Assembly (NCBI RefSeq): GCF_024105665.1
Contig: NZ_JAAAMK010000001.1
Span: forward strand, 310,001-374,000
DNA from: Aliihoeflea aestuarii
GTDB taxonomy: Bacteria > Pseudomonadota > Alphaproteobacteria > Rhizobiales > Rhizobiaceae
Reading direction: 5' to 3'
Length of the DNA stretch: 64,000 nt
Every line of letters starts with the position of its first letter. Positions within the stretch are counted from its first letter, which is position 1. Of this stretch, positions 53,825 to 62,430 are shown in pieces. The position numbers were made by a program, and so were the translations under genes. The notes under the pieces are model-generated. The model saw only the letters and a list, made by a program, of their open reading frames with translations. It was not told the origin of the DNA and did not search any database.

Positions 53825-53858
53825 AAGGGGCGGCGCAGCAATGCGCTGCCCCTTTTTT
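53825..53858 (+). terminator. Intrinsic terminator of the aceA operon
   Basis: GGGGC-G-GCGCA pairs with TGCGC-T-GCCCC around a GCAA loop between about 53827 and 53852. Six T residues follow to 53858. It ends transcription 28 bases after the small gene. Confidence 0.88.
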
Positions 53859-53901
53859 ATCCTGCCCACGACAATGTGGGCACATCGACCAGACTCGATA
53901 A

Positions 53902-54924
<1,023 letters not shown>

Positions 54925-55073
54925 TCGGTACGTTTGCTTTTGGCAAGTCGATGCATAGCCGTTTCGTTTCCCAAGGGTTCAGGGCAAACTGGCGGCTGCT
55001 CGTGCCTCCTCCTCTTTCCTTTGATCCCGCCCCGCGGCTATAGTCGCGCATATCCAATATTCAGTGGTGATTG

Positions 55074-56507
55074 ATGCCTGCTTCCAAGCCCCAAGACCGC
55101 GCGCCGGCGAAGGCCACGCGCACTCGCGTTCCGCAATTCGTCAAGAATGTTCGGGGGGTCAAGAACTGGAAGGAAGCGGGCGGCTGGCTCGACTGGCGCG
55201 GCATCGAGGACATCGAGTGCATCACGCCCGATCAGGCGGGCGTCGCGCGCGGCAAGATGATGCCGTCGAAGAAATTCACGTCGAATACGTCGCTCGCCCT
55301 GCCCTCCGCCGTTTTCATGACGACGATTTCCGGCTCTTATCCCGATGACGGCAACGGCTTCACGTATCCCGAAGACGACGGCGATCTGAAGCTCCTGCCG
55401 GATCTTTCGACGCTTTCGGTCGTGCCGTGGGAAAGCGATCCGACCGCACAGGTGATCTGCGATCTCGTTCATCAGGACGGGCGCATGGTCGAGTTCACGC
55501 CGCGCAACGTGTTGCGCAACGTGGTCGAGGCTTATGCGCGCCATGGGCTCAAGCCCGTGGTCGCGCCCGAGATCGAATTCTACCTCGTGCGCAAGAATCC
55601 GGACCCGGATTATCCGCTGGTGCCGCCGATCGGCCGCTCCGGCCGCGCGATCGCAGGCGGACAGGGTTATTCGATCGCCGGCGTCAACGAATTCGACGAG
55701 CTGATCGATGACATCTACCATTTCTCCGAGGTTCAGGGGCTGGAGATCGACACGCTGATCCACGAGGAAGGCGCGGGACAACTCGAAATCAATCTTCGCC
55801 ATGGCGACCCTATCGAGCTTGCCGACCAGGTGTTCCTGTTCAAACGCACCATCCGCGAAGCGGCCATGAAGCACGACACTTACGCGACCTTCATGGCCAA
55901 GCCGATTCAGGGACAGCCCGGCTCGGCCATGCACATCCACCAGTCGATCATCGACGCCAAGACCGGCAAGAACGTCTTCACCGCCGCCGACGGCTCGGAG
56001 ACTGACACGTTCGCCCACTTCATCGGCGGTTTGCAACGGCACATTCCGAACGCACTGGTGATGCTTGCGCCCTACGTGAACTCCTATCGCCGCCTGACGC
56101 AGGCATCCGCTGCCCCGGTGAATACGATGTGGGGCTACGACAACCGCACGACCGCCTTCCGCGTGCCGCGTTCCGATCCGGCCGGACGGCGCGTGGAAAA
56201 CCGCATTCCGTCCTCGGATGCCAACCCCTATCTGGCGCTCGCCGCCTCGCTCGCCTGCGGCCTCATCGGCATATTGCGCGAGACGCGCTGCGACGCGCCG
56301 ACCGGTTCCAGCGTTAACGAGGACGAGATCGAATTGCCGCGCGGCCTTCTGGAAGCCGTAGAGCTTTTCGAGGGCGACGACGACCTCACCGGCATCCTCG
56401 GCCAGCAATTCGTCTCCACCTATGCGGCAATCAAGAAGGCGGAGTTCGAGACCTTCATGGAAGTGATCAGCCCGTGGGAGCGGGAGTATCTGTTGTTGAA
56501 TGTGTAG
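55074..56507 (+). CDS. puuA: Gamma-glutamylputrescine synthetase-like protein, copy 2
   Basis: This 477-residue glutamine synthetase-family enzyme is predicted to gamma-glutamylate putrescine. GS motifs are VVAPEIEFYLVRKNPD, EEGAGQLEINLRHGD, GSAMHIHQSI, and RVPRSDPAGRRVENRIPSSD. The ATG opens MPASKPQDRAPAK. The stop codon is TAG at 56505-56507, which overlaps the beginning of an inverted repeat bounding a four-helix-bundle gene. The puuB-type oxidase follows beyond that element, so the element appears to interrupt a puuA-puuB operon. Confidence 0.88.
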   Translation: MPASKPQDRAPAKATRTRVPQFVKNVRGVKNWKEAGGWLDWRGIEDIECITPDQAGVARGKMMPSKKFTSNTSLALPSAVFMTTISGSYPDDGNGFTYPEDDGDLKLLPDLSTLSVVPWESDPTAQVICDLVHQDGRMVEFTPRNVLRNVVEAYARHGLKPVVAPEIEFYLVRKNPDPDYPLVPPIGRSGRAIAGGQGYSIAGVNEFDELIDDIYHFSEVQGLEIDTLIHEEGAGQLEINLRHGDPIELADQVFLFKRTIREAAMKHDTYATFMAKPIQGQPGSAMHIHQSIIDAKTGKNVFTAADGSETDTFAHFIGGLQRHIPNALVMLAPYVNSYRRLTQASAAPVNTMWGYDNRTTAFRVPRSDPAGRRVENRIPSSDANPYLALAASLACGLIGILRETRCDAPTGSSVNEDEIELPRGLLEAVELFEGDDDLTGILGQQFVSTYAAIKKAEFETFMEVISPWEREYLLLNV

Positions 56508-56935
56508 GGAAAAGGGAAGAGGGAGTAGGGAAATAGGGAATGAGCGAAAGAGCCGGCTCATATCGTGACCTGATCGTTTGGCAACAAGCTATGGATTTGG
56601 CGGTTGCGGGTTATGCCGAAACGAGGCAGTGGCCCAAGGAGGAACTTTACGGACTGACCGGTCAAGTCCGGCGTTCGGCCACCTCCGTTCCCTCAAACAT
56701 TGCTGAAGGCTATGGGCGCGAGGTTCGCGGTTCCTATCTGCAGTTTCTGCGAATTGCCCAAGGCTCTCTCAAAGAACTTGAAACTCAGCTTTTGATCGCA
56801 CAGCGCGTTGGCCTATCACAGGCTCAAGCGATAGAGCCATTGATGGAAGCTTCGGCGAACATCGGCCGACTCTTGCGGGCACTGTTGCGAAAGCTCGGAT
56901 CGACTTAGTTCCCTCTCCCTACTTCCCTTTTCCCT
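56506..56935. mobile_element. IVS-like element: inverted-repeat-bounded four-helix-bundle gene
   Basis: The unit is bounded by an imperfect inverted repeat: AGGGAAAAGGGAAG at 56506-56519 pairs with 56922-56935 (14 bp), AGGGAG at 56520-56525 with 56915-56920, and AGGGAA at 56527-56532 with 56909-56914. This gives 26 bp with two single-base bulges. The only gene inside encodes a protein of the 23S rRNA intervening-sequence (S23/IVP) family. In rRNA such units fold into a long hairpin removed by RNase III. Here the unit lies between puuA and puuB, with the puuA stop codon in its left edge. Mobility is inferred from structure; no transposase is present. Confidence 0.7.
56540..56908 (+). CDS. Four-helix bundle protein (23S rRNA intervening-sequence protein family)
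   Basis: The 122-residue product belongs to the S23/IVP four-helix-bundle family: it begins SYRDLIVWQQAMDLAVAGY and includes GLTGQVRRSATSVPSNIAEG, the usual signature, and SLKELETQLLIAQRVG. Members are encoded within insertions of 23S rRNA genes in several bacteria, and related Avd proteins accompany diversity-generating retroelements. The biochemical function is unknown; the family forms pentameric barrels with basic surfaces, so nucleic acid binding is suspected. It is not part of polyamine metabolism. Base composition is slightly lower in GC than the flanking operon. Confidence 0.9.
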   Translation: MSERAGSYRDLIVWQQAMDLAVAGYAETRQWPKEELYGLTGQVRRSATSVPSNIAEGYGREVRGSYLQFLRIAQGSLKELETQLLIAQRVGLSQAQAIEPLMEASANIGRLLRALLRKLGST

Positions 56936-56954
56936 TCCTGACCCAGAGCCCTCC

Positions 56955-58250
56955 ATGCCGTCCACTCCCTACCAATCCCCCATTTCCCCCGGCGTCTCGT
57001 GGTACGAGGCAAGTGTCGGCGAGCGGCCGGAATATCCCCCGCTCGACGGCAGCGTCACGGCCGATGTCGTTATCATCGGCGGCGGATTCACCGGATTGTC
57101 GGCCGCGACCCATCTCGCCAAGGCAGGCACCAATGTCGTCCTTATCGAGCAATACCGTTTCGGCGATGGCGCATCGGGCCGAAATGGTGGGCAGCTCAAT
57201 ACCGGCCAGCGCGCCTGGCCGGAGGATATGGAGGACGAACTCGGCTTCACGCGGGCCAAGGCTCTGTTCGATCTGGCCGAGGAAGCGAAGGCGCATCTTT
57301 TCGAATTCTCCAGAGCCAACGGCATCGAGATCGACTACGTGCCCGGTCACATGTCTGTCGTCCACAAGAAGCGCTATCTGAAGGACTATCAGGCGCATCC
57401 TGCCATCATGGCGGAACGCTATGGCTATCCGCACATCACATGGATGGACGCGCAGGAGACCGCAAAGCGGCTCGGTTCGACGCATTATTTTGGCGGGGTG
57501 CGCGATACCGGAACCGGCCATATCCATCCGATGAAGCTCGTCATCGGCACCGCGCGGGTCGCGGCTGCGGCAGGCGCGAAGCTTTATGAGAATACGTCCG
57601 CGACAAGCATGAAGAGCGAGGGCGGCAAGGTTCGCGTGACCACCGCAAAAGGCACGATCACGGCCGACAAGGCGCTGATCGCCGTCAATGCCTATGGCGG
57701 CGATCTCGAGCCGAAAAGCGCGGCGCACATCATGCCGATCGGTTCCTTCATCGGCGCGACCGTGCCGCTGGGCGACGACACCGACGTGCTGCCGGGCGGC
57801 GAGAGTGTGGACGATTCACGCTTCGTCGTGCGCTATTTTCGTCGTTCGAAGGACGGACGGTTGCTGTTCGGCGGGCGCGAAATCTATTCGACGGGCGACC
57901 CGAAAGGCATTGCCGACCACATCAGACGGCAGATCACGGAGGTCTATCCGCAATTGAAGGACGTGGAACTTACGCATCAATGGGGCGGTTACGTGGGCAT
58001 CACCATGCCGCGCAAGCCCTATGTACGTGAGGTCATGCCGAACGTCATCTCCGTCGGCGGTTATTCCGGACATGGCGTCATGCTCTCGAACTTCATGGGT
58101 AAGCTCTACGCCGAGACGGTGGCGGGAAACCGGGATCGGCTGAAACTCTTCGAGGATCTGAAAATCCCCGCCTTCCCCGGCGGGCGGGCGTTGCGCGCGC
58201 CGCTGCTCTTTCTTGCCCTCAACTGGTACGCGTTGCGCGACCGGTTTTGA
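56955..58250 (+). CDS. puuB: FAD-dependent oxidase, gamma-glutamylputrescine oxidase-like
   Basis: This 431-residue DAO-fold flavoprotein most likely oxidises gamma-glutamylputrescine to the aldehyde, the second step of the Puu pathway. The FAD site is DVVIIGGGFTGLSAATHLAK near residue 37, with the GASGRNGGQLN stretch following. A C-terminal GGYSGHGVMLSN motif is typical of the PuuB/OrdL group. Placement beyond puuA supports the assignment, although the intervening element separates the two by 447 bases. A strong bidirectional terminator follows. Confidence 0.88.
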   Translation: MPSTPYQSPISPGVSWYEASVGERPEYPPLDGSVTADVVIIGGGFTGLSAATHLAKAGTNVVLIEQYRFGDGASGRNGGQLNTGQRAWPEDMEDELGFTRAKALFDLAEEAKAHLFEFSRANGIEIDYVPGHMSVVHKKRYLKDYQAHPAIMAERYGYPHITWMDAQETAKRLGSTHYFGGVRDTGTGHIHPMKLVIGTARVAAAAGAKLYENTSATSMKSEGGKVRVTTAKGTITADKALIAVNAYGGDLEPKSAAHIMPIGSFIGATVPLGDDTDVLPGGESVDDSRFVVRYFRRSKDGRLLFGGREIYSTGDPKGIADHIRRQITEVYPQLKDVELTHQWGGYVGITMPRKPYVREVMPNVISVGGYSGHGVMLSNFMGKLYAETVAGNRDRLKLFEDLKIPAFPGGRALRAPLLFLALNWYALRDRF

Positions 58251-58256
58251 AACGCG

Positions 58257-58288
58257 AAAAGGCCGCCCGAGAACCGGGCGGCCTTTTC
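58257..58288. terminator. Bidirectional intrinsic terminator after puuB
   Basis: GGCCGCCCG at 58261-58269 pairs perfectly with CGGGCGGCC at 58275-58283 around a five-base loop. Four T residues follow on the plus strand and four on the minus, so it can also end the convergent small exported-protein gene. Confidence 0.9.
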
Positions 58289-58308
58289 ATTTTCAGTCGC
58301 CCAATGGC

Positions 58309-58584
58309 TTAGCGACCGCCTGGATATTCCCACGGGAAGACAGGGGTCGAAAATTCACGCCCTTCCGGCGCATTCGCAGACCACATTTCGCCGGTCCGCA
58401 TTTCACCCATCGACGCCGTGGTCATCCGGTCGATATTCGAAGACTGGGTGCGCTGATCGACGTAGCTCGATGCGGCTTCTTCCACATTGGCGCTGAAATC
58501 TCCCAGCATCAGCGGAGGGTCCATCGCGAAAACGGGACCCGAAACGAGAAGCGCGGCAGCGGCGGTCAAAGTATAAATTTTCAT
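58309..58584 (-). CDS. Small exported protein of unknown function (91 aa)
   Basis: The 91-residue product has a signal peptide (MKIYTLTAAAALLVSGPVFA) followed by a short hydrophilic region ending FPWEYPGGR. An AAGGGA ribosome-binding site precedes the ATG. I do not recognise a family. The reading frame further upstream lacks a signal and was not used. It is convergent with puuB across the shared terminator. The 181 bases upstream, to the KAS III-type gene, show no other gene. Confidence 0.65.
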   Translation of the reverse strand: MKIYTLTAAAALLVSGPVFAMDPPLMLGDFSANVEEAASSYVDQRTQSSNIDRMTTASMGEMRTGEMWSANAPEGREFSTPVFPWEYPGGR

Positions 58585-58765
58585 CTTACATTCCCTTCGT
58601 GGATCAAATTCTTTTCCGAGCCGGCCTCTGCCAGCCAAAGAAAGTCACGAGGGTTGCGAGAGCAAAGTTTCGCATGCGTCTGATTTCGTAAATCACGAAA
58701 AATTTAGCGGCATCTAATGAACGAAGTTCGTTTTCATCGCTTTGCGCGCGACCTCTCCGCTCTGC

Positions 58766-59893
58766 TCAATCAGCCTTGCGCACAATGACGCTGCCGGCCG
58801 AATAACCGGCGCCGAACGAGCAGATGACGCCAAGGCTGCCGGCCGGCAAATCCTGTGAAAAACGCGAGAAGGCGATGATGGAGCCGGCTGACGAGGTGTT
58901 GGCGAATTCCTGCAAAACGTTCGGCTGCTCCTCGCGCGTCGGCGCGCGGCCCATCACTTTCGCGCCGATCAGGTCGTTCATGCCCTTGTTGGCCTGATGC
59001 AGCCACAGGCGCGAAAGCTGTGAGGGCTCGATGCCCTCGTCGGCCAGATGCGACAGCATCATGTCCGCGACCATCGGCACGACCTGCTTGAAGACCTTGC
59101 GGCCTTCCTGCCGGAACTGCATGTCGCGCCGATCTTCCATGTGTCCTTCGCGCGTGCGGCGTAGGAAGCCGTTATTGTTGCGGATATTGTTGGAGAACTC
59201 CGTCAGGCAGCGCGTTGACAGGATTTCATAAATGTTGGCCGAGGTTGCGTCTTCGAGCCGCTGGAGGACGACGGCTGTGCACACGTCGCCGAAGATGAAA
59301 TGGCAGTCCCGGTCGCGCCATTCCTGATGGCCGGAGGTGATTTCAGGATTGACCATAAGGATCGCGCGGGCCGAGCCGGAGCGGATCATGTCGGCGGCTG
59401 CCTGGATGCCGAAGGTCGCCGACGAACAGGCGACGTTCATGTCGAAGGCGAAGCCCTTGATGCCGAGCGCTTCCTGTACCTCGATGGCGATGGCCGGATA
59501 GGCGCGCTCATGGTTGGACGCCGCGCAGATGACCGCATCGATATCCGCCGCCGTCAGACCGGCCTCGTCCATCGCCTTCTTCGCCGCGTCGACCGCGATT
59601 TCGCCCATGATCGAGATTTCGTCGTCGCCGCGCTCCGGCAGGCGCGGATGCATCGTCTCCGGATCGAGGATGCCGGCCTTTTCCATCACGTAGCGACGCT
59701 CGATGCCGGACGCCTTGACGATGAATTCCTCGCTCGACATCGCCATCGGCTCACGCGTACCGGCCTCGATCTCGTCGGCGTGCAAGCCGTTCTGCCGGGC
59801 GGCATAGTCGTTGAAGGAAGCGACCAGTTCGGCGTTGGTGATGATCTCGCTCGGCATGAAGATGCCGGTGCCGGTGATGGCGACCTTGTGCAT
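58766..59893 (-). CDS. 3-oxoacyl-ACP synthase III family protein (FabH-like)
   Basis: This 375-residue KAS III-type thiolase-fold enzyme carries the catalytic cysteine in MNVACSSATFG, the histidine in LHQANKGMN and the asparagine in EFANTSSAGS. It is longer than housekeeping FabH, and the opening MHKVAITGTGIFMPSEIITN with EEFIVKASGIERRYV is that of the second FabH-like subgroup common in proteobacteria. It probably condenses an acyl-CoA with malonyl-ACP, but the precise substrate is unknown. The ATG at 59893 is used because the family begins there. A family A repeat lies in the 329-base upstream gap shared with zwf. Confidence 0.88.
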   Translation of the reverse strand: MHKVAITGTGIFMPSEIITNAELVASFNDYAARQNGLHADEIEAGTREPMAMSSEEFIVKASGIERRYVMEKAGILDPETMHPRLPERGDDEISIMGEIAVDAAKKAMDEAGLTAADIDAVICAASNHERAYPAIAIEVQEALGIKGFAFDMNVACSSATFGIQAAADMIRSGSARAILMVNPEITSGHQEWRDRDCHFIFGDVCTAVVLQRLEDATSANIYEILSTRCLTEFSNNIRNNNGFLRRTREGHMEDRRDMQFRQEGRKVFKQVVPMVADMMLSHLADEGIEPSQLSRLWLHQANKGMNDLIGAKVMGRAPTREEQPNVLQEFANTSSAGSIIAFSRFSQDLPAGSLGVICSFGAGYSAGSVIVRKAD

Positions 59894-59995
59894 TGCGTTT
59901 CCCGTTTCCCGTGTCGGCACTGACGGCCTTTGAATTGACAGATAGGCGAAAACGACGCGGCGGCAAAGTTCTGAAAATATGCGGCGGGGAAAGGT

Positions 59996-60122
59996 CGAGG
60001 CATGGATTCCTGTGACGAGCACAGGAATGACGGAGGATAGGTTCGCACCAATCGCCCGCTATCCAGGTTGACACTTCCTAGCCGTCATCGTCATTCCTGT
60101 GCTCGTCACAGTTGCCATGTCG
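59996..60122. repeat. Family A two-hairpin intergenic repeat, copy 3 (degenerate right arm)
   Basis: The left hairpin, 60007-60027, is TTCCTGTG/CACAGGAA with the 5-base loop ACGAG. The right arm at 60094-60114 begins TTCCTGTG but ends CACAGTTG, so its outer three pairs are lost. The spacing is 66 nt against 65 in copies 1 and 2. The left end CGAGGCATGGA is preserved and the right end is degenerate. The element sits in the divergent gap between the FabH-like gene and zwf; the remaining bases before zwf hold an operator-like palindrome. Confidence 0.8.
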
Positions 60123-60174
60123 TGATAGTTCCGACACACGCTGTGCTTACAAACGAGGTGATCGGGGTGGTTAA

Positions 60175-60189
60175 TCTAAATCGATTAGA
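60175..60189. promoter_or_regulatory. Palindromic candidate operator upstream of zwf
   Basis: TCTAA, ATCGA, TTAGA is a perfect dyad at 60175-60189, 33 bases before the zwf start codon in otherwise AT-rich control DNA. It is a candidate site for a sugar-phosphate-responsive repressor (a HexR/RpiR-type or LacI-type protein), but none is encoded in the window. Confidence 0.5.
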
Positions 60190-60222
60190 GTAAGAGTTGT
60201 TTGACATGATGGACGAGCAGAG

Positions 60223-61692
60223 ATGACCAGCCAGACGATCCCCGTAGAGCCCTTCGACTTCATTATTTTCGGCGGTACGGGCGACCTTGCCGAACGCAAG
60301 CTCATTCCCGCGCTCTACCAGCGCCAGAAGGCCGGGCAATTCTCCGAGCCGACGCGGATCATCGGTGCGTCGCGCTCCGAACTTTCCGACGACGCCTTCC
60401 GAGACTTTGCCCGCAAGGCGATCGGCGAGCATGTGCCGGCCGGCGACATCGACGACACGCAGATCGAACGGTTTCTAGGCCGCCTTTCCTACATTCATGT
60501 GGACGCCAAGTCGGGCAATGGCTTCGACACGCTCAAGGATGCCATCGGCGAGAGCGAGCGTATCCGCGCCTTCTACCTGGCCGTCGCACCGGCGCTGTTC
60601 GGCGACATCGTCGGCCATCTCGGCAAGGCCGGGCTCGTCACCGGGACGAGCCGCGTCATCGTGGAAAAGCCGATCGGACGGGACCTGCCCTCCGCGCGCG
60701 CTCTCAACGACGCGATAGGCGCGGTCTTCCCCGAAGACCAGATCTTCCGCATCGACCATTATCTCGGCAAGGAGACGGTGCAGAACCTGATGGCGCTGCG
60801 CTTCGCCAACGCCCTCTATGAGCCCTTGTGGAACTCGGCGCATATCGACCACGTACAGATCACGGTCGCCGAAGCGGTGGGGCTCGAAGGGCGCGTTTCC
60901 TACTACGACAAGGCGGGCGCGCTGCGCGACATGGTGCAAAACCACATGCTCCAGCTTCTGTGCCTCGTGGCGATGGAAGCGCCTGCCGCCATCGACGCCG
61001 ACGCCGTGCGCGACGAAAAGCTGAAAGTGCTGCGCGCGCTCAAACGCGTCAACGGCAACGAAGCGGTGAAGGAAACCGTGCGCGGGCAGTACAAGGCGGG
61101 TGCATCGGCGGGCGGCGCGGTCCGGGCCTATACCGACGAACTCGGCCAGGAGAGCGATACGGAAACCTTCGTCGCCATCAAGGCCGAGATCGAGAACTGG
61201 CGCTGGGCTGGCGTGCCCTTCTACCTGCGCACCGGCAAAAGGCTTGCAGAACGCGTTTCGGAGATCGTCATCGAGTTCAAGCCGATCCCGCATTCCATTT
61301 TCGAGGAAAGCGCCGGCAACGTCGTCGCCAACCAGCTCGTCATCCGGCTTCAGCCGGACGAGGGCGTCAAGCAGTTCATCATGATCAAGGATCCTGGCCC
61401 CGGCGGCATGCGGCTGCGCAACGTGGCGCTCGACATGAGCTTCGCGCAGGCTTTCGACGTTCGAAATCCGGATGCCTACGAGCGGCTGATCATGGATGTC
61501 GTGCGCGGCAACCAGACGCTTTTCATGCGCCGCGACGAGGTCGAAGCGGCATGGCGCTGGATCGACCCGATCCAGAATGCGTGGAGCGAAAACCAGCAAG
61601 GCGTGCAGGGCTACACTTCGGGCACATGGGGGCCGTCCGGTTCCATCGCGCTCATCGAGCGCGATGGGCGCACATGGCACGAGAGCATCTGA
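60223..61692 (+). CDS. zwf: Glucose-6-phosphate 1-dehydrogenase
   Basis: Zwf oxidises glucose-6-phosphate to 6-phosphogluconolactone, yielding NADPH and feeding the Entner-Doudoroff pathway. The 489-residue protein has IIFGGTGDLAERKLIPALY at the N-terminus for coenzyme binding and the active-site signature RIDHYLGKETVQN at about residues 176-188. pgl begins directly after the stop and edd follows, the standard alphaproteobacterial operon order. A short palindrome upstream may be its operator. Confidence 0.97.
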   Translation: MTSQTIPVEPFDFIIFGGTGDLAERKLIPALYQRQKAGQFSEPTRIIGASRSELSDDAFRDFARKAIGEHVPAGDIDDTQIERFLGRLSYIHVDAKSGNGFDTLKDAIGESERIRAFYLAVAPALFGDIVGHLGKAGLVTGTSRVIVEKPIGRDLPSARALNDAIGAVFPEDQIFRIDHYLGKETVQNLMALRFANALYEPLWNSAHIDHVQITVAEAVGLEGRVSYYDKAGALRDMVQNHMLQLLCLVAMEAPAAIDADAVRDEKLKVLRALKRVNGNEAVKETVRGQYKAGASAGGAVRAYTDELGQESDTETFVAIKAEIENWRWAGVPFYLRTGKRLAERVSEIVIEFKPIPHSIFEESAGNVVANQLVIRLQPDEGVKQFIMIKDPGPGGMRLRNVALDMSFAQAFDVRNPDAYERLIMDVVRGNQTLFMRRDEVEAAWRWIDPIQNAWSENQQGVQGYTSGTWGPSGSIALIERDGRTWHESI

Positions 61693-61693
61693 G

Positions 61694-62392
61694 ATGGCGC
61701 AAGGCGGAACGCTGAGCATACGATCCTTCCCAGACGCCGATACCCTCTCGGCGGAACTGGCGGACCAGGTCGCCGAAGGTCTCAAGTCTTCGATCGCCGC
61801 GCGCGGACGAGCCACTCTTGCCGTTTCCGGCGGAACGACGCCGATCCGGTTTTTCGAATGCCTGTCGGTGTTCGAGCTTGACTGGTCGCGCGTGACGGTC
61901 ACGCTCGCCGACGAGCGCTTCGTGCCGCCGTCCTCGAAGCGGTCCAACGAAAAGCTGGTGCGTGACAATCTGCTCGTCGGTCAAGCAGCGGCGGCGTCCT
62001 TCGTGCCGCTCTATTCGCAAACCGCCGACGTTGAAGATGCTGCCCGCGCGGCTGCCGTCGCGATCGCTGCCCTTGGCCTGCCGCTCGACATTCTGGTTCT
62101 CGGCATGGGCACGGACGGGCATACCGCCTCGCTCTTTCCCGATGCCAATGAAACCGACGTATTGCTGACCGCCACGCCCGGTCCGGCCGTCCTGCCGGTG
62201 CATGCGCCGAGTGCCGGCGAGCCGCGCCTGACGCTCTCGCTCGACACGCTCTCGAATGCGCGCGCAATCTATCTACATATCGAGGGAACGGAAAAACGCG
62301 CCGTCCTGGAGCGGGCGGACAATGAAAATCTGCCCGTCGCCGCCGTTCTCGAAGCCGCCAGGACGCCCGTCGTCACCTACTGGGCGCCATAG
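61694..62392 (+). CDS. pgl: 6-phosphogluconolactonase
   Basis: Pgl hydrolyses 6-phosphogluconolactone to 6-phosphogluconate, the second step of the pathway. The 232-residue protein has the SOL/DevB-type features [36 protein letters not shown] and [17 protein letters not shown]. The ATG lies one base after the zwf stop. The frame upstream overlaps zwf and is not used. edd follows 38 bases later. Confidence 0.95.
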   Translation: MAQGGTLSIRSFPDADTLSAELADQVAEGLKSSIAARGRATLAVSGGTTPIRFFECLSVFELDWSRVTVTLADERFVPPSSKRSNEKLVRDNLLVGQAAAASFVPLYSQTADVEDAARAAAVAIAALGLPLDILVLGMGTDGHTASLFPDANETDVLLTATPGPAVLPVHAPSAGEPRLTLSLDTLSNARAIYLHIEGTEKRAVLERADNENLPVAAVLEAARTPVVTYWAP

Positions 62393-62430
62393 CGCCCCTT
62401 GAGCGCCACGTCATTCTGATTGGAGCCGCC

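Noticed and set aside
58585-58765. Possible small gene between the exported protein and the FabH-like gene
   Set aside because: No start with a ribosome-binding sequence and sensible composition was found in these 181 AT-richer bases; they probably hold promoters only.
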